Assembly: GCF_002209565.1 (NCBI RefSeq)
Contig: NZ_NJIH01000003.1
Location: 372,001 to 436,000 of the forward strand
Reading direction: 5' to 3'
Origin: Candidimonas nitroreducens
Lineage (GTDB): Bacteria; Pseudomonadota; Gammaproteobacteria; Burkholderiales; Burkholderiaceae_B
DNA length: 64,000 nt
In this document: piece by piece, positions 38,201-49,673 of the stretch
Position numbering within the stretch: the stretch's first letter is position 1
Layout: each line of letters begins with the position of its first letter
The notes under the pieces: generated by a model
Told to the model about the DNA's origin: nothing
Databases searched by the model: none
Seen by the model: the letters and a program-made list of their open reading frames with translations, nothing else
Made by a program: the position numbers and the translations under genes

Positions 38201-39217
38201 CTATTGCCGTTCGATGCCCAGCTTGGCTATCAGATCCGCATTTTCGCGGGTCTGGGTGGACAGGAATTCGGAAAAGCTCGCGGCAGTTCCGCCTACGGGC
38301 TCCGAGCCGAAAAGCTTCGCCATCTGGGCAGTCATCTTGGGGTCGGACAAGCCTTTCCGGAAAGCGGCGTTCAATTTTTCTATGTATGCCGAAGGCGTTT
38401 TGGCGGGCGCCAGGAAGCCATACCAGGAAGTCACTTCGACGGATTGCAGCCCTTGCTCGGCCAGCGTGGGAACGTTGGGCAATTGGCTCGAACGCCGTGC
38501 GCTGGTTACCCCGAGCGCCCTGATGGTGCCGGATTTGATGTAGCTCATGACTGTGGGCAGCGCCTCGAACATCAGTTGCAATCGCCCGCCCATGAGATCG
38601 ACCATCGCTGGAGCGCCGCCCTTGTAGGGGATTTCGGTCAATCGCACTTTTGCCGCTTTCTGGAATTTCTGGGAACCCATTTGTTCCTGCGAGCCATTGC
38701 CCAGTGTGCCGACATTCAGCGAAGAAGGCTTGGCCCGCGCGGCGGCGATGACGTCTTGCGTGCTGTGAAATGGCGAGTTGGCCGCTACCACCAGCGCCAG
38801 CGGCCCAGCGCCGATGCGTATGATGGGCGCGAAATCGGCAACGGTGTAGCGCGGGCTTTTCATCAGAAGAGGAACTACCGGAAAACCATAGGTGGCGATA
38901 TAGAGCGTGTAGCCATCGGGTGCCGCTTTGGCGGCATATGCGGTGCCTATCATGCCGTTGGATCCCGCCATGTTTTCCACGATAACGCTTTGGCCCAGAT
39001 TCTTCTGCAGCGATTGGGCCCACATGCGCGCTTCCAAATCGGTGCCGCCTCCCGCCGCATAAGGAACGATGATGCGAATGGGCTTGCTGGGATAGGACGC
39101 CGCCGGATTCGCGGCGCCCTGCGCCGCCAGCGGACAGATCGCCGCGATGGCCATTGTGTGTGCGGTTGTAATCAGGATACGGCGCCTTGCCCGGGAAATT
39201 CCACGCAGCACCTTCAT
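38201..39217 (-). CDS. Bug/TctC-family periplasmic solute-binding protein
   Basis: 338 residues. Signal peptide (Arg-rich n-region, then ...AANPAASYPSKPIRIIVPYAAGGGTD) and family motifs VENMAGSNGMIGTAYAAKAAPDGYTLY and IPYKGGAPAMVDLMGG. Binds an unknown carboxylate. It is the third gene downstream of the Rieske oxygenase on the same strand (59 bases after the small hypothetical gene) and probably captures that enzyme's substrate. Confidence 0.92.
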   Translation of the reverse strand: MKVLRGISRARRRILITTAHTMAIAAICPLAAQGAANPAASYPSKPIRIIVPYAAGGGTDLEARMWAQSLQKNLGQSVIVENMAGSNGMIGTAYAAKAAPDGYTLYIATYGFPVVPLLMKSPRYTVADFAPIIRIGAGPLALVVAANSPFHSTQDVIAAARAKPSSLNVGTLGNGSQEQMGSQKFQKAAKVRLTEIPYKGGAPAMVDLMGGRLQLMFEALPTVMSYIKSGTIRALGVTSARRSSQLPNVPTLAEQGLQSVEVTSWYGFLAPAKTPSAYIEKLNAAFRKGLSDPKMTAQMAKLFGSEPVGGTAASFSEFLSTQTRENADLIAKLGIERQ

Positions 39218-39276
39218 GCTATTGCCTCCTTCTTTTATAGGTATTGAAAATAGCCGGAGCCAATAGAGGCGCCGCT

Positions 39277-39672
39277 TCAGCGCACTGTCGCCGGATGCGG
39301 GTCGGCGTGGCTGCGCTGGCTGATCGAGCGGAACTCGAAGGCCTGCCAGCGATAGGCGCCGGGAAAATCCGTGTCCTTCCAGCCGAGGTCTATGGGATGG
39401 GATGTCTCGACGAATGTCATTGCCAGATCGAACAGCGTGCGCGCCTGCGCCGGCAGGTCGTGCAGCTTGAACTGGCTCAGGTAGTCCATGATCGCCGGCA
39501 GGCGGGGCAGCATGACGTCGTAGAAAGCCCGGAGATCCTCCAGCTTGACCGAATGCAGTTTGTAGAAACGCTTTTCTTCAGAGGGCAGAGCCCATTCGGG
39601 CACGAGGGCGGCGAGATCCGAGAACGCTTCGGGCAGTTCGCGCGTGCAGGGCGGTGTTTGGGTATCGGTCAT
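39277..39672 (-). CDS. Conserved-type small protein of the Rieske oxygenase operon
   Basis: 131 residues, not recognised. Composition is that of a soluble alpha-helical protein with no signal peptide; conserved-looking blocks include EKRFYKLHSVKLEDLRAFYD and HPIDLGWKDTDFPGAY. It starts 3 bases after the oxygenase stop, so translation is coupled. It is shorter than and unlike the NTF2-fold beta subunits of ring-hydroxylating oxygenases; a chaperone or accessory role is only a guess. Confidence 0.8.
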   Translation of the reverse strand: MTDTQTPPCTRELPEAFSDLAALVPEWALPSEEKRFYKLHSVKLEDLRAFYDVMLPRLPAIMDYLSQFKLHDLPAQARTLFDLAMTFVETSHPIDLGWKDTDFPGAYRWQAFEFRSISQRSHADPHPATVR

Positions 39673-39675
39673 GGT

Positions 39676-40872
39676 TCAGTCCTGTGCCAGCATGTCGTCG
39701 ATGGCGCGATAGTGGTTCTGGATGACACGCTCCTGCTTGGACAGTACCGTGTGCGGGATGGCGCCGGACAGAATGCCTATCAGGTTGGTTTCCATCGTAT
39801 TCATGTCTTCACGGATCACCTCGCGCGCGCGGGTGACCGAATATGCCTGGGCGATGGCGTCTGCCGGGTTGTCCGACTGGTACGCGAAGCGCCAGTTGCG
39901 GATTTCGGTGTGGTTGTGGTCGATAGGCCAGAAAGTCATGTACGAATGGGTGTTGGCCTGCGGCGCGAACACGCAGTTGGGAAAGATATGGACGATATCG
40001 AATCCCCATTCCTCGAAGCGCGAAGGGTTGATGCCGGGCGGCTGCGTCGAATAATCGAATTTGGGAAACCACGGGAACATCGGCTTGGAATACCGGAACA
40101 CGACTTCTTCGGTGGCGGTTTTCTTGTGATTCTGGTTGCCGTGCGTGGAATAGCGGCCGAAATGCCGGCCGACTTCCAGGTAGGCGCGGTGGCGATCCGG
40201 GTTGTTCGGGCCGCCTTGATAATCCGGTACGGTGTTCTTGTGAATGTACAGGTTGTGATAGCCCTCGCTGAAGGCGTTGGTCGCGAGATTCCAGTTCGTG
40301 TTCAGCACCAGCCGATGGTCGGCGATCTTGACCCGGTTTTTCGCGAAACCCTTGTACTGGTCGTACATGTCGCCCAGGAATTCCTTCAGCGTTTCGCGCG
40401 GCGTCTTGTCCAGGTTGACGAAAACCACGTCTTCCCAGACTTCGCAGTGCACGGGCACCAGGCCATACTGGCTTTTGTCCACGTCCTCGAACTGGCTGGC
40501 GTCGGTGATATTGAGCAGGCGCCCGTCGGTGGCATAGGACCACGCATGGAATGCGCAGGTGAAGGCGCGGGTGCAGCCGTTCGGCGTATGCACCAGCCGG
40601 TCGCCCCGGTGCCGGCAAACATTGTGGAATGCGCGGATCTTGCCGTCGTTGGAATGTACGATCAGGATCGATAGCTTCAATGGCGGGATGTCGGCCAGCA
40701 CGAAGCTTCCCGGTACTGGGATCTCGGTCGTACAGGCGGCCACCAGCCAGGCCCGTCGAAAGACCTTTTCTACTTCCTGCTGGTAGAACGCGGGCTGCAT
40801 GCGTTCGTACATCTCGATTCTTGAAGAAAGCCGGCTCATGTCTCCGACGAATTTGGTCTCGATTTCTGCCAT
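39676..40872 (-). CDS. Rieske [2Fe-2S] non-heme iron oxygenase, alpha subunit
   Basis: 398 residues from ATG 40872. Rieske cluster ligands C86-x-H88 and C106-x2-H109 (CRHRGDR...CAFHAWSY); mononuclear iron site H206 and H211 in FSEGYHNLYIH with a later Asp in IREDMNTME. The residue that bridges Rieske and iron sites is E203, where naphthalene-type dioxygenases have Asp; Glu is known from carnitine oxygenase CntA. Adds O2 to an organic substrate using electrons from a reductase not encoded nearby. Divergent from a LysR regulator; followed by a small protein and a Bug protein gene. Confidence 0.93.
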   Translation of the reverse strand: MAEIETKFVGDMSRLSSRIEMYERMQPAFYQQEVEKVFRRAWLVAACTTEIPVPGSFVLADIPPLKLSILIVHSNDGKIRAFHNVCRHRGDRLVHTPNGCTRAFTCAFHAWSYATDGRLLNITDASQFEDVDKSQYGLVPVHCEVWEDVVFVNLDKTPRETLKEFLGDMYDQYKGFAKNRVKIADHRLVLNTNWNLATNAFSEGYHNLYIHKNTVPDYQGGPNNPDRHRAYLEVGRHFGRYSTHGNQNHKKTATEEVVFRYSKPMFPWFPKFDYSTQPPGINPSRFEEWGFDIVHIFPNCVFAPQANTHSYMTFWPIDHNHTEIRNWRFAYQSDNPADAIAQAYSVTRAREVIREDMNTMETNLIGILSGAIPHTVLSKQERVIQNHYRAIDDMLAQD

Positions 40873-41032
40873 GGTCTTTGATGATTTTGCGATGGTGTGA
40901 AGAGGTCGGGCGCCGCGCGCTCGAGAGCAAAACCAGTATAGATATGATGCCGGCACCGGGCTATATTCCTATCCCGAATGTCTGAAATGCAAGATAATAA
41001 ATACTCAAGCGCAGCGCGCTCTGGAGCACGAC

Positions 41033-41950
41033 ATGGAAACTTCGGAAATGCGCCTGTTTCGGGCCTTCCTGATACTGATGGACGAGCGCAGCGTCAGCCG
41101 TTCGGCGGAACGCCTTGGTTTGTCTCAACCCGCCACCAGTCATCTGTTGGGCCGCCTGCGGGAATGGTTCAAGGATCCGCTGCTGATCCGCTCGCAGGCC
41201 GGCATGATTCCCACCGGGCGGGCGCTGGAAATCCAGGAAATCGTGCGCGACATCCTGGCGCAGCACGAGCGCCTGACGCGGCCGGTCGAGCGGTTCGATC
41301 CCACGGTGTCGCAGCGTACTTTCGTGATCTCCGCCTCCGAGTTCTCGGAACGGCTGCTGACGCCGCCGCTTATCTGGCTGCTGCGCCGCGAGGCGCCCCA
41401 TGTCAAGGTAATCGTGCGTCCGCCGGATCCCGAGCGTGCCTATGAAATGCTGGAAAACGGCTCGCTCGACCTGCGCATTGCCTGGCTGTCGACTTCCTTC
41501 AAGTCGCTGCGATCCACCCCGCTGGTGCACGACCGCCTGGTGTGCCTGGCCGACAAGCGCCACGGCGAGACGTTGTCGCTGAAGCAGTTCCTTACCATGC
41601 CCACGGTGCGCACATACAACTACAACCAGACCGCGACGCGGCGCATCATCGACCAGGCGCTGGAAAAACAGGGGTACAAGATTTCCTGGAAGTTCGTGGT
41701 GCAGAATTTCCAAGTGGTCCCCGACCTTCTGGTGGACACCGACCTGATGGCGATCCTGCCGTTTCTGCTGGCGCGCCTATATATCGAACGACGGCCGCTG
41801 CGCATCTACGAACCGCCGGTGCGGCTGCCTCCGGTGCGCTACACCGCGTACTGGCACGAGCGCTTTCAGAAAGACGCGGAACACAAATGGCTGCGCAACG
41901 CGCTGGTCGCGGCCGCCAAGACCCTGGCGAGCAAGCCCGCGCGCGTCTGA
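41033..41950 (+). CDS. LysR-family transcriptional regulator
   Basis: 305 residues. N-terminal helix-turn-helix (MRLFRAFLILMDERSVSRSAERLGLSQPATSHLL) and periplasmic-binding-like effector domain. Divergent from the Rieske oxygenase operon over 160 bases, so it probably activates that operon with its substrate as co-inducer. No specific T-N11-A site identified. Confidence 0.94.
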   Translation: METSEMRLFRAFLILMDERSVSRSAERLGLSQPATSHLLGRLREWFKDPLLIRSQAGMIPTGRALEIQEIVRDILAQHERLTRPVERFDPTVSQRTFVISASEFSERLLTPPLIWLLRREAPHVKVIVRPPDPERAYEMLENGSLDLRIAWLSTSFKSLRSTPLVHDRLVCLADKRHGETLSLKQFLTMPTVRTYNYNQTATRRIIDQALEKQGYKISWKFVVQNFQVVPDLLVDTDLMAILPFLLARLYIERRPLRIYEPPVRLPPVRYTAYWHERFQKDAEHKWLRNALVAAAKTLASKPARV

Positions 41951-41998
41951 TACCATTTCTAAACCTGTCGTGAAAGCGAACGCGAGGCGCAAGCAATG

Positions 41999-42016
41999 CG
42001 CCTGCTGCGGCAGGCG
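41999..42016. terminator. Hairpin CGCCTGC-N4-GCAGGCG between convergent genes
   Basis: Seven-base GC-rich arms located between the convergent LysR gene and Bug gene. No U-run follows, so strength as a terminator is doubtful. The same arms occur after hutU at 49472-49489. Confidence 0.4.
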
Positions 42017-42081
42017 GAGCCGACGAAGCCGGCTGCCGGTTTGGACGTGGAATAACGGCTTGTGCCAGGTTTTGGGCGCGT

Positions 42082-43083
42082 TTACTTCTGCTGCTTGTGC
42101 ACCTCTTCGGCCAGGGGCCGCCACTGCGCGAATTGCGAGCGTATGAAAGCCGCCGCCTTGGCAGGATCCGAATCGAGCACCGGCCTTACCGCCATGGCCA
42201 GAAGCGCCTGCTGGAATGCCGCATCGGCGGTTACCTGGCGCGTCGCATCGAGGAGCTTGTCGATCACCGCCGATGGCGTCTTCACGGGCGCGGACAGGAT
42301 GAAGGCGGTTTCGGATGCGAATCCCGGCAGGCCGGACTCCGCCACCGTGGGAATCTCGGGAACCGCCTTGGCGCGCTGTGTGCCGGTGACCGCGAGGATC
42401 TTCACCTGTCCGCTCTTGTACAGAGGGATCGCGCCGTTGAGCACGTTGAAGTAAATGGGCACCCTGCCGGTCAATAGATCCTGCACCATCAGTGTCCCGC
42501 CCTTATAAGGCACCGCCTGCATCTGCAAGCCGGCCTTCTGGGCGAACAGCAGGGTCGTGAGATGCACGAAGCCCGCCGGCCCGTTGGTCGCGTACGAATA
42601 CTCGCCCGGGTGCTGCTTGATCAGGTCGATGAATTCGCGCACCGTGTTTACGTGCAGCCCCGGATAGACTTCCAGGCAGAACGGCACCAGGCCCACCACC
42701 GCGATGGCTCGCAAGTCCTTCTGCGTGTCGAAGGGCACCTTCATGGTCAAGGGATTGATGACGTTGGTGCCGGTGGTGCCCATGAGCAGGGTGTAGCCAT
42801 CGGGAGCGGCGTGGACGACATCCGCGGTGCCGATGGTGCCGCCCCCGCCCCCCTTGTTTTCGATGTACACCGAGGTGCCGAGCACGCTTTCGAGTTTCTG
42901 TGCGAAGCGGCGGGCAAATACGTCGGTCGCCCCGCCTGGCGCGGCGGGCGTGACCAGCTTGATGGGCTGGTTGGGATATGCCTGCTGCGCCCGCCCTGCC
43001 GGCGGGAAGCCCGCAAGCCCCGCGAATCCGAGCAGGAATGTGAGCAGCGGAGAGGCGAAAAACTGGCGGCGCATCTTCGACAT
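42082..43083 (-). CDS. Bug/TctC-family periplasmic solute-binding protein
   Basis: 333 residues from ATG 43083. Signal peptide ending near GRAQQAYPNQPIKLV; family motifs PAAPGGATDVFARRFAQ, IENKGGGGGTIGTADVV, DGYTLLMG, VPYKGGTLMVQ. Second of two tandem Bug genes, 14 bases after the first, without membrane-transport genes. Ligand unknown. Confidence 0.92.
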   Translation of the reverse strand: MSKMRRQFFASPLLTFLLGFAGLAGFPPAGRAQQAYPNQPIKLVTPAAPGGATDVFARRFAQKLESVLGTSVYIENKGGGGGTIGTADVVHAAPDGYTLLMGTTGTNVINPLTMKVPFDTQKDLRAIAVVGLVPFCLEVYPGLHVNTVREFIDLIKQHPGEYSYATNGPAGFVHLTTLLFAQKAGLQMQAVPYKGGTLMVQDLLTGRVPIYFNVLNGAIPLYKSGQVKILAVTGTQRAKAVPEIPTVAESGLPGFASETAFILSAPVKTPSAVIDKLLDATRQVTADAAFQQALLAMAVRPVLDSDPAKAAAFIRSQFAQWRPLAEEVHKQQK

Positions 43084-43097
43084 GGTTGCTCCTGGCG

Positions 43098-44069
43098 CTA
43101 TTGCACGCTGATCTTCGCGGCTTTGATGACCTTGCCCCACCGCACGTATTCCTCATCCATGTAGGCCTTGGTTGCCGCGGGCCCGCCGTCGCCCGGCGAG
43201 AGGCGGATGATGCCTATCCGGTGCAGGTCGGCCTTGGCCTGCGGCGTGGACAGGCTGGCATTGATCGCTTTGTTCAGCGTGTCCACGATGGCTTGCGGCG
43301 TGTTCTTCGGCGCGAGAATGCCTTGCCAGAACCGAAGGTTGTACGAGTAGCCCTGCTCGGCATAGGTTTTCACGCCCGGCGCCAGATCGGCGCGCTGCTG
43401 CGTATCGACGGCCAGCATCTTGACCCTGCCCGCATCCGCCTGGGGCTTTGCCATCGACGCCGGTACGATCATCGAATCCACGTGGCCACCCACCACGGCC
43501 TGCAGGGCCGGCGCGGATCCCTTGAATGGAATGTGCCGCAGCTTGATGCCGGTTTCGTTCATGATCACGGCCATGCGCACCTGCCCGCCGCTGCCCAGCC
43601 CCCAGCTGGAGAACGTCAACTTGTTGGGGTGGGCCTTGGCGTACCGGATGAAGTCCGGAAAGGTCTCTATGCCCAGGTGCGAGTTGACGATGAGCACGGT
43701 GGGGTTGTATCCGATTATTGCGACGGGTACGAAGTCGTGCCGTGCGTCGTAAGGGATGTTCGGGAACAGGTGCGGGTCGACTGAATGCGAGTCGGCAACG
43801 GTGTATTGGATGGTGTATCCGTCCGGTGCCGCCCGCGCCACATACTCGCTGCCTATCATGCCGCTCGCACCGGTGCGGTTTTCGACGATCACCGGCACCT
43901 TCAATTGCTTCGACAGGTGGTCGGCGACCACGCGTGCGGGAATGTCGGTTCCGCCGCCTGCTGCCCAGGCCACCACCATCTTGATCGGGCGATTGGGATA
44001 CGCCGCGGCTTGCACCGAACCGAACACCGTACAGGCGACCAGTCCTATGGCGATCATAGGAGTACGCAT
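43098..44069 (-). CDS. Bug/TctC-family periplasmic solute-binding protein
   Basis: 323 residues from ATG 44069. Signal peptide (ending near QAAAYPNRPIKMV) and motifs WAAGGGTDIPARVVADHL, VENRTGASGMIGSEYVA, IPFKGSAPALQAVVGG. Distinct from the downstream neighbour, so this is not a recent duplicate. First gene of the pair. Confidence 0.92.
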   Translation of the reverse strand: MRTPMIAIGLVACTVFGSVQAAAYPNRPIKMVVAWAAGGGTDIPARVVADHLSKQLKVPVIVENRTGASGMIGSEYVARAAPDGYTIQYTVADSHSVDPHLFPNIPYDARHDFVPVAIIGYNPTVLIVNSHLGIETFPDFIRYAKAHPNKLTFSSWGLGSGGQVRMAVIMNETGIKLRHIPFKGSAPALQAVVGGHVDSMIVPASMAKPQADAGRVKMLAVDTQQRADLAPGVKTYAEQGYSYNLRFWQGILAPKNTPQAIVDTLNKAINASLSTPQAKADLHRIGIIRLSPGDGGPAATKAYMDEEYVRWGKVIKAAKISVQ

Positions 44070-44325
44070 TGTCTCGCTCCACGTGTCATTGATTTGGGGG
44101 AATAGTATAGGGATGAGCCAGGACAGCGGCCATCTTCGAAGTTCGATAATCATCATGCAGGCATGTGCATGATTCCCCGCCGCGGCGCCGTCTGTGTCCG
44201 GGCCCGCCTTGGCCGACGGAATGGCCCGCCGCCGCAGGCTTTAAGCAAGAGGATGTAAAAAGAGGATACTGAAAATGGAGCGCCGCATCGGATCGGCGCT
44301 TGCCGGATCCGGCAGGCGCCGGCGC

Positions 44326-44952
44326 TCAGCGCCCCGACAGCGCCAGCTTCACTGCCAGGCCCAGGAACACCACGCCGGCGCAGCGGTTCAGCACGCGCCG
44401 CGCGCGTGGCGAGCGCTGCACGTGCTGGCCGAACAGCCCCGAGAAAAACGCGATGCAGCCGAACACCAGCAGCGCGGCCAGTATGAACAGGGCGCCCAGC
44501 TGCAAAATCTGCAAGGCCACCGGGCCGCGCGCCGGAGCGGTGAATTGCGGCAGGAAGGCCAGGAAGAACAGCGACACCTTGGGGTTGCTGAGGTTCATCA
44601 AGATGCCGCGGCGGTATAGCACGCCGGCCGGGCGCCGCGGAATCTTGTCGTGCGAGTCGAGGTGGCCGCGTGCGCGGAACGCGCCCCACGCCAGGTAGGC
44701 CAGGTAGGCTGCGCCGGCCAGCTTCAATACCGTGAAGGCGCTGGCCGACGCAGCGAAGATCGCCGCGAGCCCCAGGGCCACTGCCGCCGTGTGCACCAGC
44801 AGCCCGGTGCACAGCCCCAGCACCACGCATATGCCCGACTTGCGGCCCCACATTGCCGACTGCATCAGCACGAACAGATTGTCCGGGCCCGGCACCAGCG
44901 CCAGCACGACGGCGATGCCGAAAAACGATAGCGCGACTTGCAGGCTGAGCAT
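44326..44952 (-). CDS. LysE/RhtB-family amino acid exporter
   Basis: 208 residues, about six transmembrane segments, with the N-terminal signature LVPGPDNLFVLMQSAMWGRKSG and NLSNPKVSLFFLAFLPQF. These inner-membrane proteins export amino acids such as homoserine/threonine or lysine. It stands alone upstream of nothing obvious; substrate not inferable. Confidence 0.93.
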   Translation of the reverse strand: MLSLQVALSFFGIAVVLALVPGPDNLFVLMQSAMWGRKSGICVVLGLCTGLLVHTAAVALGLAAIFAASASAFTVLKLAGAAYLAYLAWGAFRARGHLDSHDKIPRRPAGVLYRRGILMNLSNPKVSLFFLAFLPQFTAPARGPVALQILQLGALFILAALLVFGCIAFFSGLFGQHVQRSPRARRVLNRCAGVVFLGLAVKLALSGR

Positions 44953-45145
44953 GGCGTCTTTACTTGTAGGGGTGGCGCTTCAGGCAGTAGTGCCTAAAGC
45001 GGCAGTGCTTCGGGTGGCAATGCCTTATATGGGTTTGCGATCAAAATGGCAAGCGCGATGAAAGAACAAGAGGTGAAGCCGCAAACAGTACAAATAGTAT
45101 GGCAGCGCCAGGCAACGTCCTTATCTTCTTGATTGCGAATCCGTA

Positions 45146-46354
45146 TCAGGCGGCGGCGCGGCTGGCGGCGTCCAGGGCCTGGGCCAGGTCGGCAGCCAGG
45201 TCGTCGGGCGATTCCAGGCCGATGTGCAGGCGCACCAGCGCGTTGCCGCTGCGCTGCCAGTAGCGGTGCTGCGCCAGCGAGCCGGCGTCCACGAGCTGCA
45301 CCAGGCTTTCGAAGCCGCCCCACGAGAAGCCGATGCCGAACAGCTGCAGCGCGTCGACGAAGCGCCGCGCGGCCGCGGCGTCCAGCTTGAGCTCGACGGC
45401 CATCATGCCGTTCGAGCCGCTGCAGTCGCGCCGCCACAGCGCGTGGCCGGCATCGTCCGGCAGCGCCGGATGGTACAGGCGCGCGACCTCGGGGCGGGTG
45501 CGCAGGAAGTCGCAGATGCGCAGCGCGTGCTCGGCGTGCTCGCGCATGCGTATCGGCAGGGTGCGCACGCCGCGCAAAGCCAGCCAGGCGTCGTCGGCGC
45601 TGATGGAATAGCCCATGGCGTAATGGGTTTCGTTGAGGCGCTGCACGACTTCGTTGTCGCGCGCCATGGCTGCGCCGAGCATCAGGTCGGAATGGCCGCC
45701 CACATATTTGGTGCCGGCCACCACCGACACGTCGGCGCCCAGATCCAGCGGCCGGTAGATATAGCCCGAGCCCCAGGTGTTGTCGGTGACCAGCAGCAGG
45801 CCGTGCCGGTGCGCGAATTCTGCCAGCGCCGGCAGGTCGAGCATCTCGAACAGCAGCGAGCCGGGCGACTCCACGTACAGCACGCGCGTTTCGGGCCGCA
45901 GCAGCGGCGCCAGGGCCTCGGGTGTGGCGGGAGCATAGTCCACCTGTATGCCCATGCGCCGCAGCACGGTCTTGTCCAGGTGGCGCACCGGGCCGTACAC
46001 GCAGTCGGCGGCCAGCATGTGCGAGCCGCTATCCAGCAGCGCGAACAGCGCCAGGGTGATGGCCGACAGGCCCGAAGGTGCGAGAAAGGCCCGGCTGGCG
46101 CCTTCCAGCTCGCAGAACACTTGCTCCAGCGCCGCGTGCGTCTGCATGCCGACCCGCCCATAGGTGACGACGCGCTCGCCGCGCGCCTTGCCCGCCTGGG
46201 CGCGCTCCAGCGCCTGCAGCGATTCGAAGCGCACCGTGCTGGTGCGCATGGACGGCAGCGCCACCGGCGCGCAGCCGGTTTCCGGGTCGAAGCCGGCCAC
46301 GCCGGTGTGCTGCAGCAGGGTGTCGAGATGGGTGTCGGACGGGTTTTGGGACAT
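45146..46354 (-). CDS. metC: Cystathionine beta-lyase (PLP, Cys/Met metabolism family)
   Basis: 402 residues from ATG 46354. PLP-binding lysine in SVVAGTKYVGGHSD, phosphate-binding YGRVGMQTH and SGLSAITLALFAL, substrate-carboxylate region near SWGGFESLVQ. The WGGFESL sequence and size fit beta-lyases (cystathionine to homocysteine, pyruvate, ammonia) better than gamma-synthases. The symbol is an inference from family resemblance. Confidence 0.85.
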   Translation of the reverse strand: MSQNPSDTHLDTLLQHTGVAGFDPETGCAPVALPSMRTSTVRFESLQALERAQAGKARGERVVTYGRVGMQTHAALEQVFCELEGASRAFLAPSGLSAITLALFALLDSGSHMLAADCVYGPVRHLDKTVLRRMGIQVDYAPATPEALAPLLRPETRVLYVESPGSLLFEMLDLPALAEFAHRHGLLLVTDNTWGSGYIYRPLDLGADVSVVAGTKYVGGHSDLMLGAAMARDNEVVQRLNETHYAMGYSISADDAWLALRGVRTLPIRMREHAEHALRICDFLRTRPEVARLYHPALPDDAGHALWRRDCSGSNGMMAVELKLDAAAARRFVDALQLFGIGFSWGGFESLVQLVDAGSLAQHRYWQRSGNALVRLHIGLESPDDLAADLAQALDAASRAAA

Positions 46355-46607
46355 GATGTTGCCTACGTTGACGGTATGGGCGATTAGCGGATGTTGGCGA
46401 GGGTATCGGAGTGACGGTGTTGGGTCGGTCGCGCCGGGCGGATGCCAGTGCCTGTATTGTCCGACATTTTCCATTGCCGGTGGCCCGTCAGCCGCATGTG
46501 CGTCGTTGCGCCGGGTTCAGGCTTTCGCGCCCCGGGCTTTCGCGCGCCGGGCCATCGCGCTCCGGATCGTTGCACCGCCCGGCAGTGCTGTAGGAGCGCT
46601 TAGCCTT

Positions 46608-47342
46608 TCAGTACCGGCCGGTGAACTTGTAGCGGTTGCCCGGATGCCACATGGTTGCGTTCGAGGTGAACGCGTCATTGGAAAAAGTGACCCGATCCAT
46701 CACCAGGCAGGGCTGGGTGGCCGGGATGTCCAGCGCCGCGGCCACTTCGCGGTTCGGCAGCTGCACCTCGATGCTGTACTGGCCGGTGGGCAGCGGCGCC
46801 ACGCGCATCAGGTATTCGTTCGGGGTCTGGGCGCTCCAGTCCTGTTCCAGGTAGGCGGGCGCCGCCTGCGCGTCCACCAGCCGGTCTTCCAGTTGGATCG
46901 CGGTTTCGTTCTCGTAGTGCACGATCACGGAATGGAACAGGCGCGCGCCGGGGGCGATGCGAAAGCGCCGCGCCTGCGGCTCGCTGGCGTGCACGCTGTC
47001 CAGCCGCAGCACCTTGCTGCCGTGGCGATGGCCGCGCTCGCGGATGTCCTGGGCGATGCTGCGGATCTCGATCAGGGTGGACTGGAATTTCGGTTGCGCC
47101 ACGTAGGTGCCCGAACCCTTGTAGCGCACCAGCAGCTGGTCGGCCGTCAGTTCGCGCAAGGCCCGGTTGACGGTCATGCGCGACACCTTGAAGGTATCGC
47201 ACAGCGCCAGCTCGGTGGGAATCAGGTCGCCTTCCTTCCAGGCCCCGCTCTGGATCTTTTCAAGCACGAAATTCTTGATCTGCTGGTAGGCCGGCTGGCC
47301 GTCCTTGGCGGTGTGGTTCGTAACGGCGCGTGGCGCGGGCAT
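46608..47342 (-). CDS. hutC: GntR/HutC-type histidine utilisation repressor
   Basis: 244 residues from ATG 47342. N-terminal GntR winged helix ([47 protein letters not shown]) and UTRA effector domain ([15 protein letters not shown] ... TWHPG-like end). HutC represses hut genes and is released by urocanate. It is divergent from hutU-hutH across a 400-base region that holds two sites like the one before hutD. Confidence 0.95.
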   Translation of the reverse strand: MPAPRAVTNHTAKDGQPAYQQIKNFVLEKIQSGAWKEGDLIPTELALCDTFKVSRMTVNRALRELTADQLLVRYKGSGTYVAQPKFQSTLIEIRSIAQDIRERGHRHGSKVLRLDSVHASEPQARRFRIAPGARLFHSVIVHYENETAIQLEDRLVDAQAAPAYLEQDWSAQTPNEYLMRVAPLPTGQYSIEVQLPNREVAAALDIPATQPCLVMDRVTFSNDAFTSNATMWHPGNRYKFTGRY

Positions 47343-47745
47343 GGCTACTCCGGCGGGCAAGGAAAATCGAAGATCGTGGCGTATCGAATGTCGAAAGCGC
47401 GTGTCGCAACAAAACCGGCCGATGGAAAACCGCCCGGCCTGCGGAGCCCGGCGCCAGCCTGCGGCTAGTTGGTCTGATATGTATAGACAAATTCCCGCTT
47501 TGCATATACATTATGAACTGAGCTTACAAGAATTCGGGCAGTTTGTCGGCATGTTGCGATGCTGCGCCGCCGGATCGCTGGATCCGCCGGCCGTCGCGGC
47601 GCCGAGCCGGGCTGGGCCGGTACCGCGCCGCAACGTCGGATGCCTAGCGATACTGCAACTGGGCCCGCGCGCCAGGCGTGGCACGGCCGGCAGCCGGCAG
47701 GCCGTGGTGCGCCTCGCCGGCCCACTGCCCGCACAGGAGATGAAC
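47343..47745. other. hutC-hutU divergent control region
   Basis: About 400 bases, no credible gene. It contains the paired HutC-like sites listed next and must carry the promoters of hutC and hutUH. The stretch from 47560 to 47740 is GC-rich leader with open frames that look like chance. Confidence 0.5.
47479..47511. promoter_or_regulatory. Two HutC-like operators 21 bp apart
   Basis: ATGTATAGACAA (47479-47490) and TTGCATATACAT (47500-47511) each match the palindrome TTGTATATACAA at 10 of 12 positions, with starts exactly 21 bases apart, i.e. on the same DNA face. The perfect version lies before hutD. Predicted binding sites for HutC. Confidence 0.7.
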
Positions 47746-49461
<1,716 letters not shown>

Positions 49462-49673
49462 GCGGGTTGGACGCCTGCGGCGGCAGGCGCGTTGATGTAC
49501 TGGCGATGAATTTCGATCGGCCGCGGCGCATCAGCGCTTCGACAAGGGGATGACGGTGCGGCCTGGTTTTGCCGTACTGCTTATGCGGCCGCGGCTTCGA
49601 GCCGTGTTTTTCGGCACGCTTGCCGCGCCGATCGCCGGCTCGTAAGACGCCGATCGCAAGCCCCGGAAAATAA

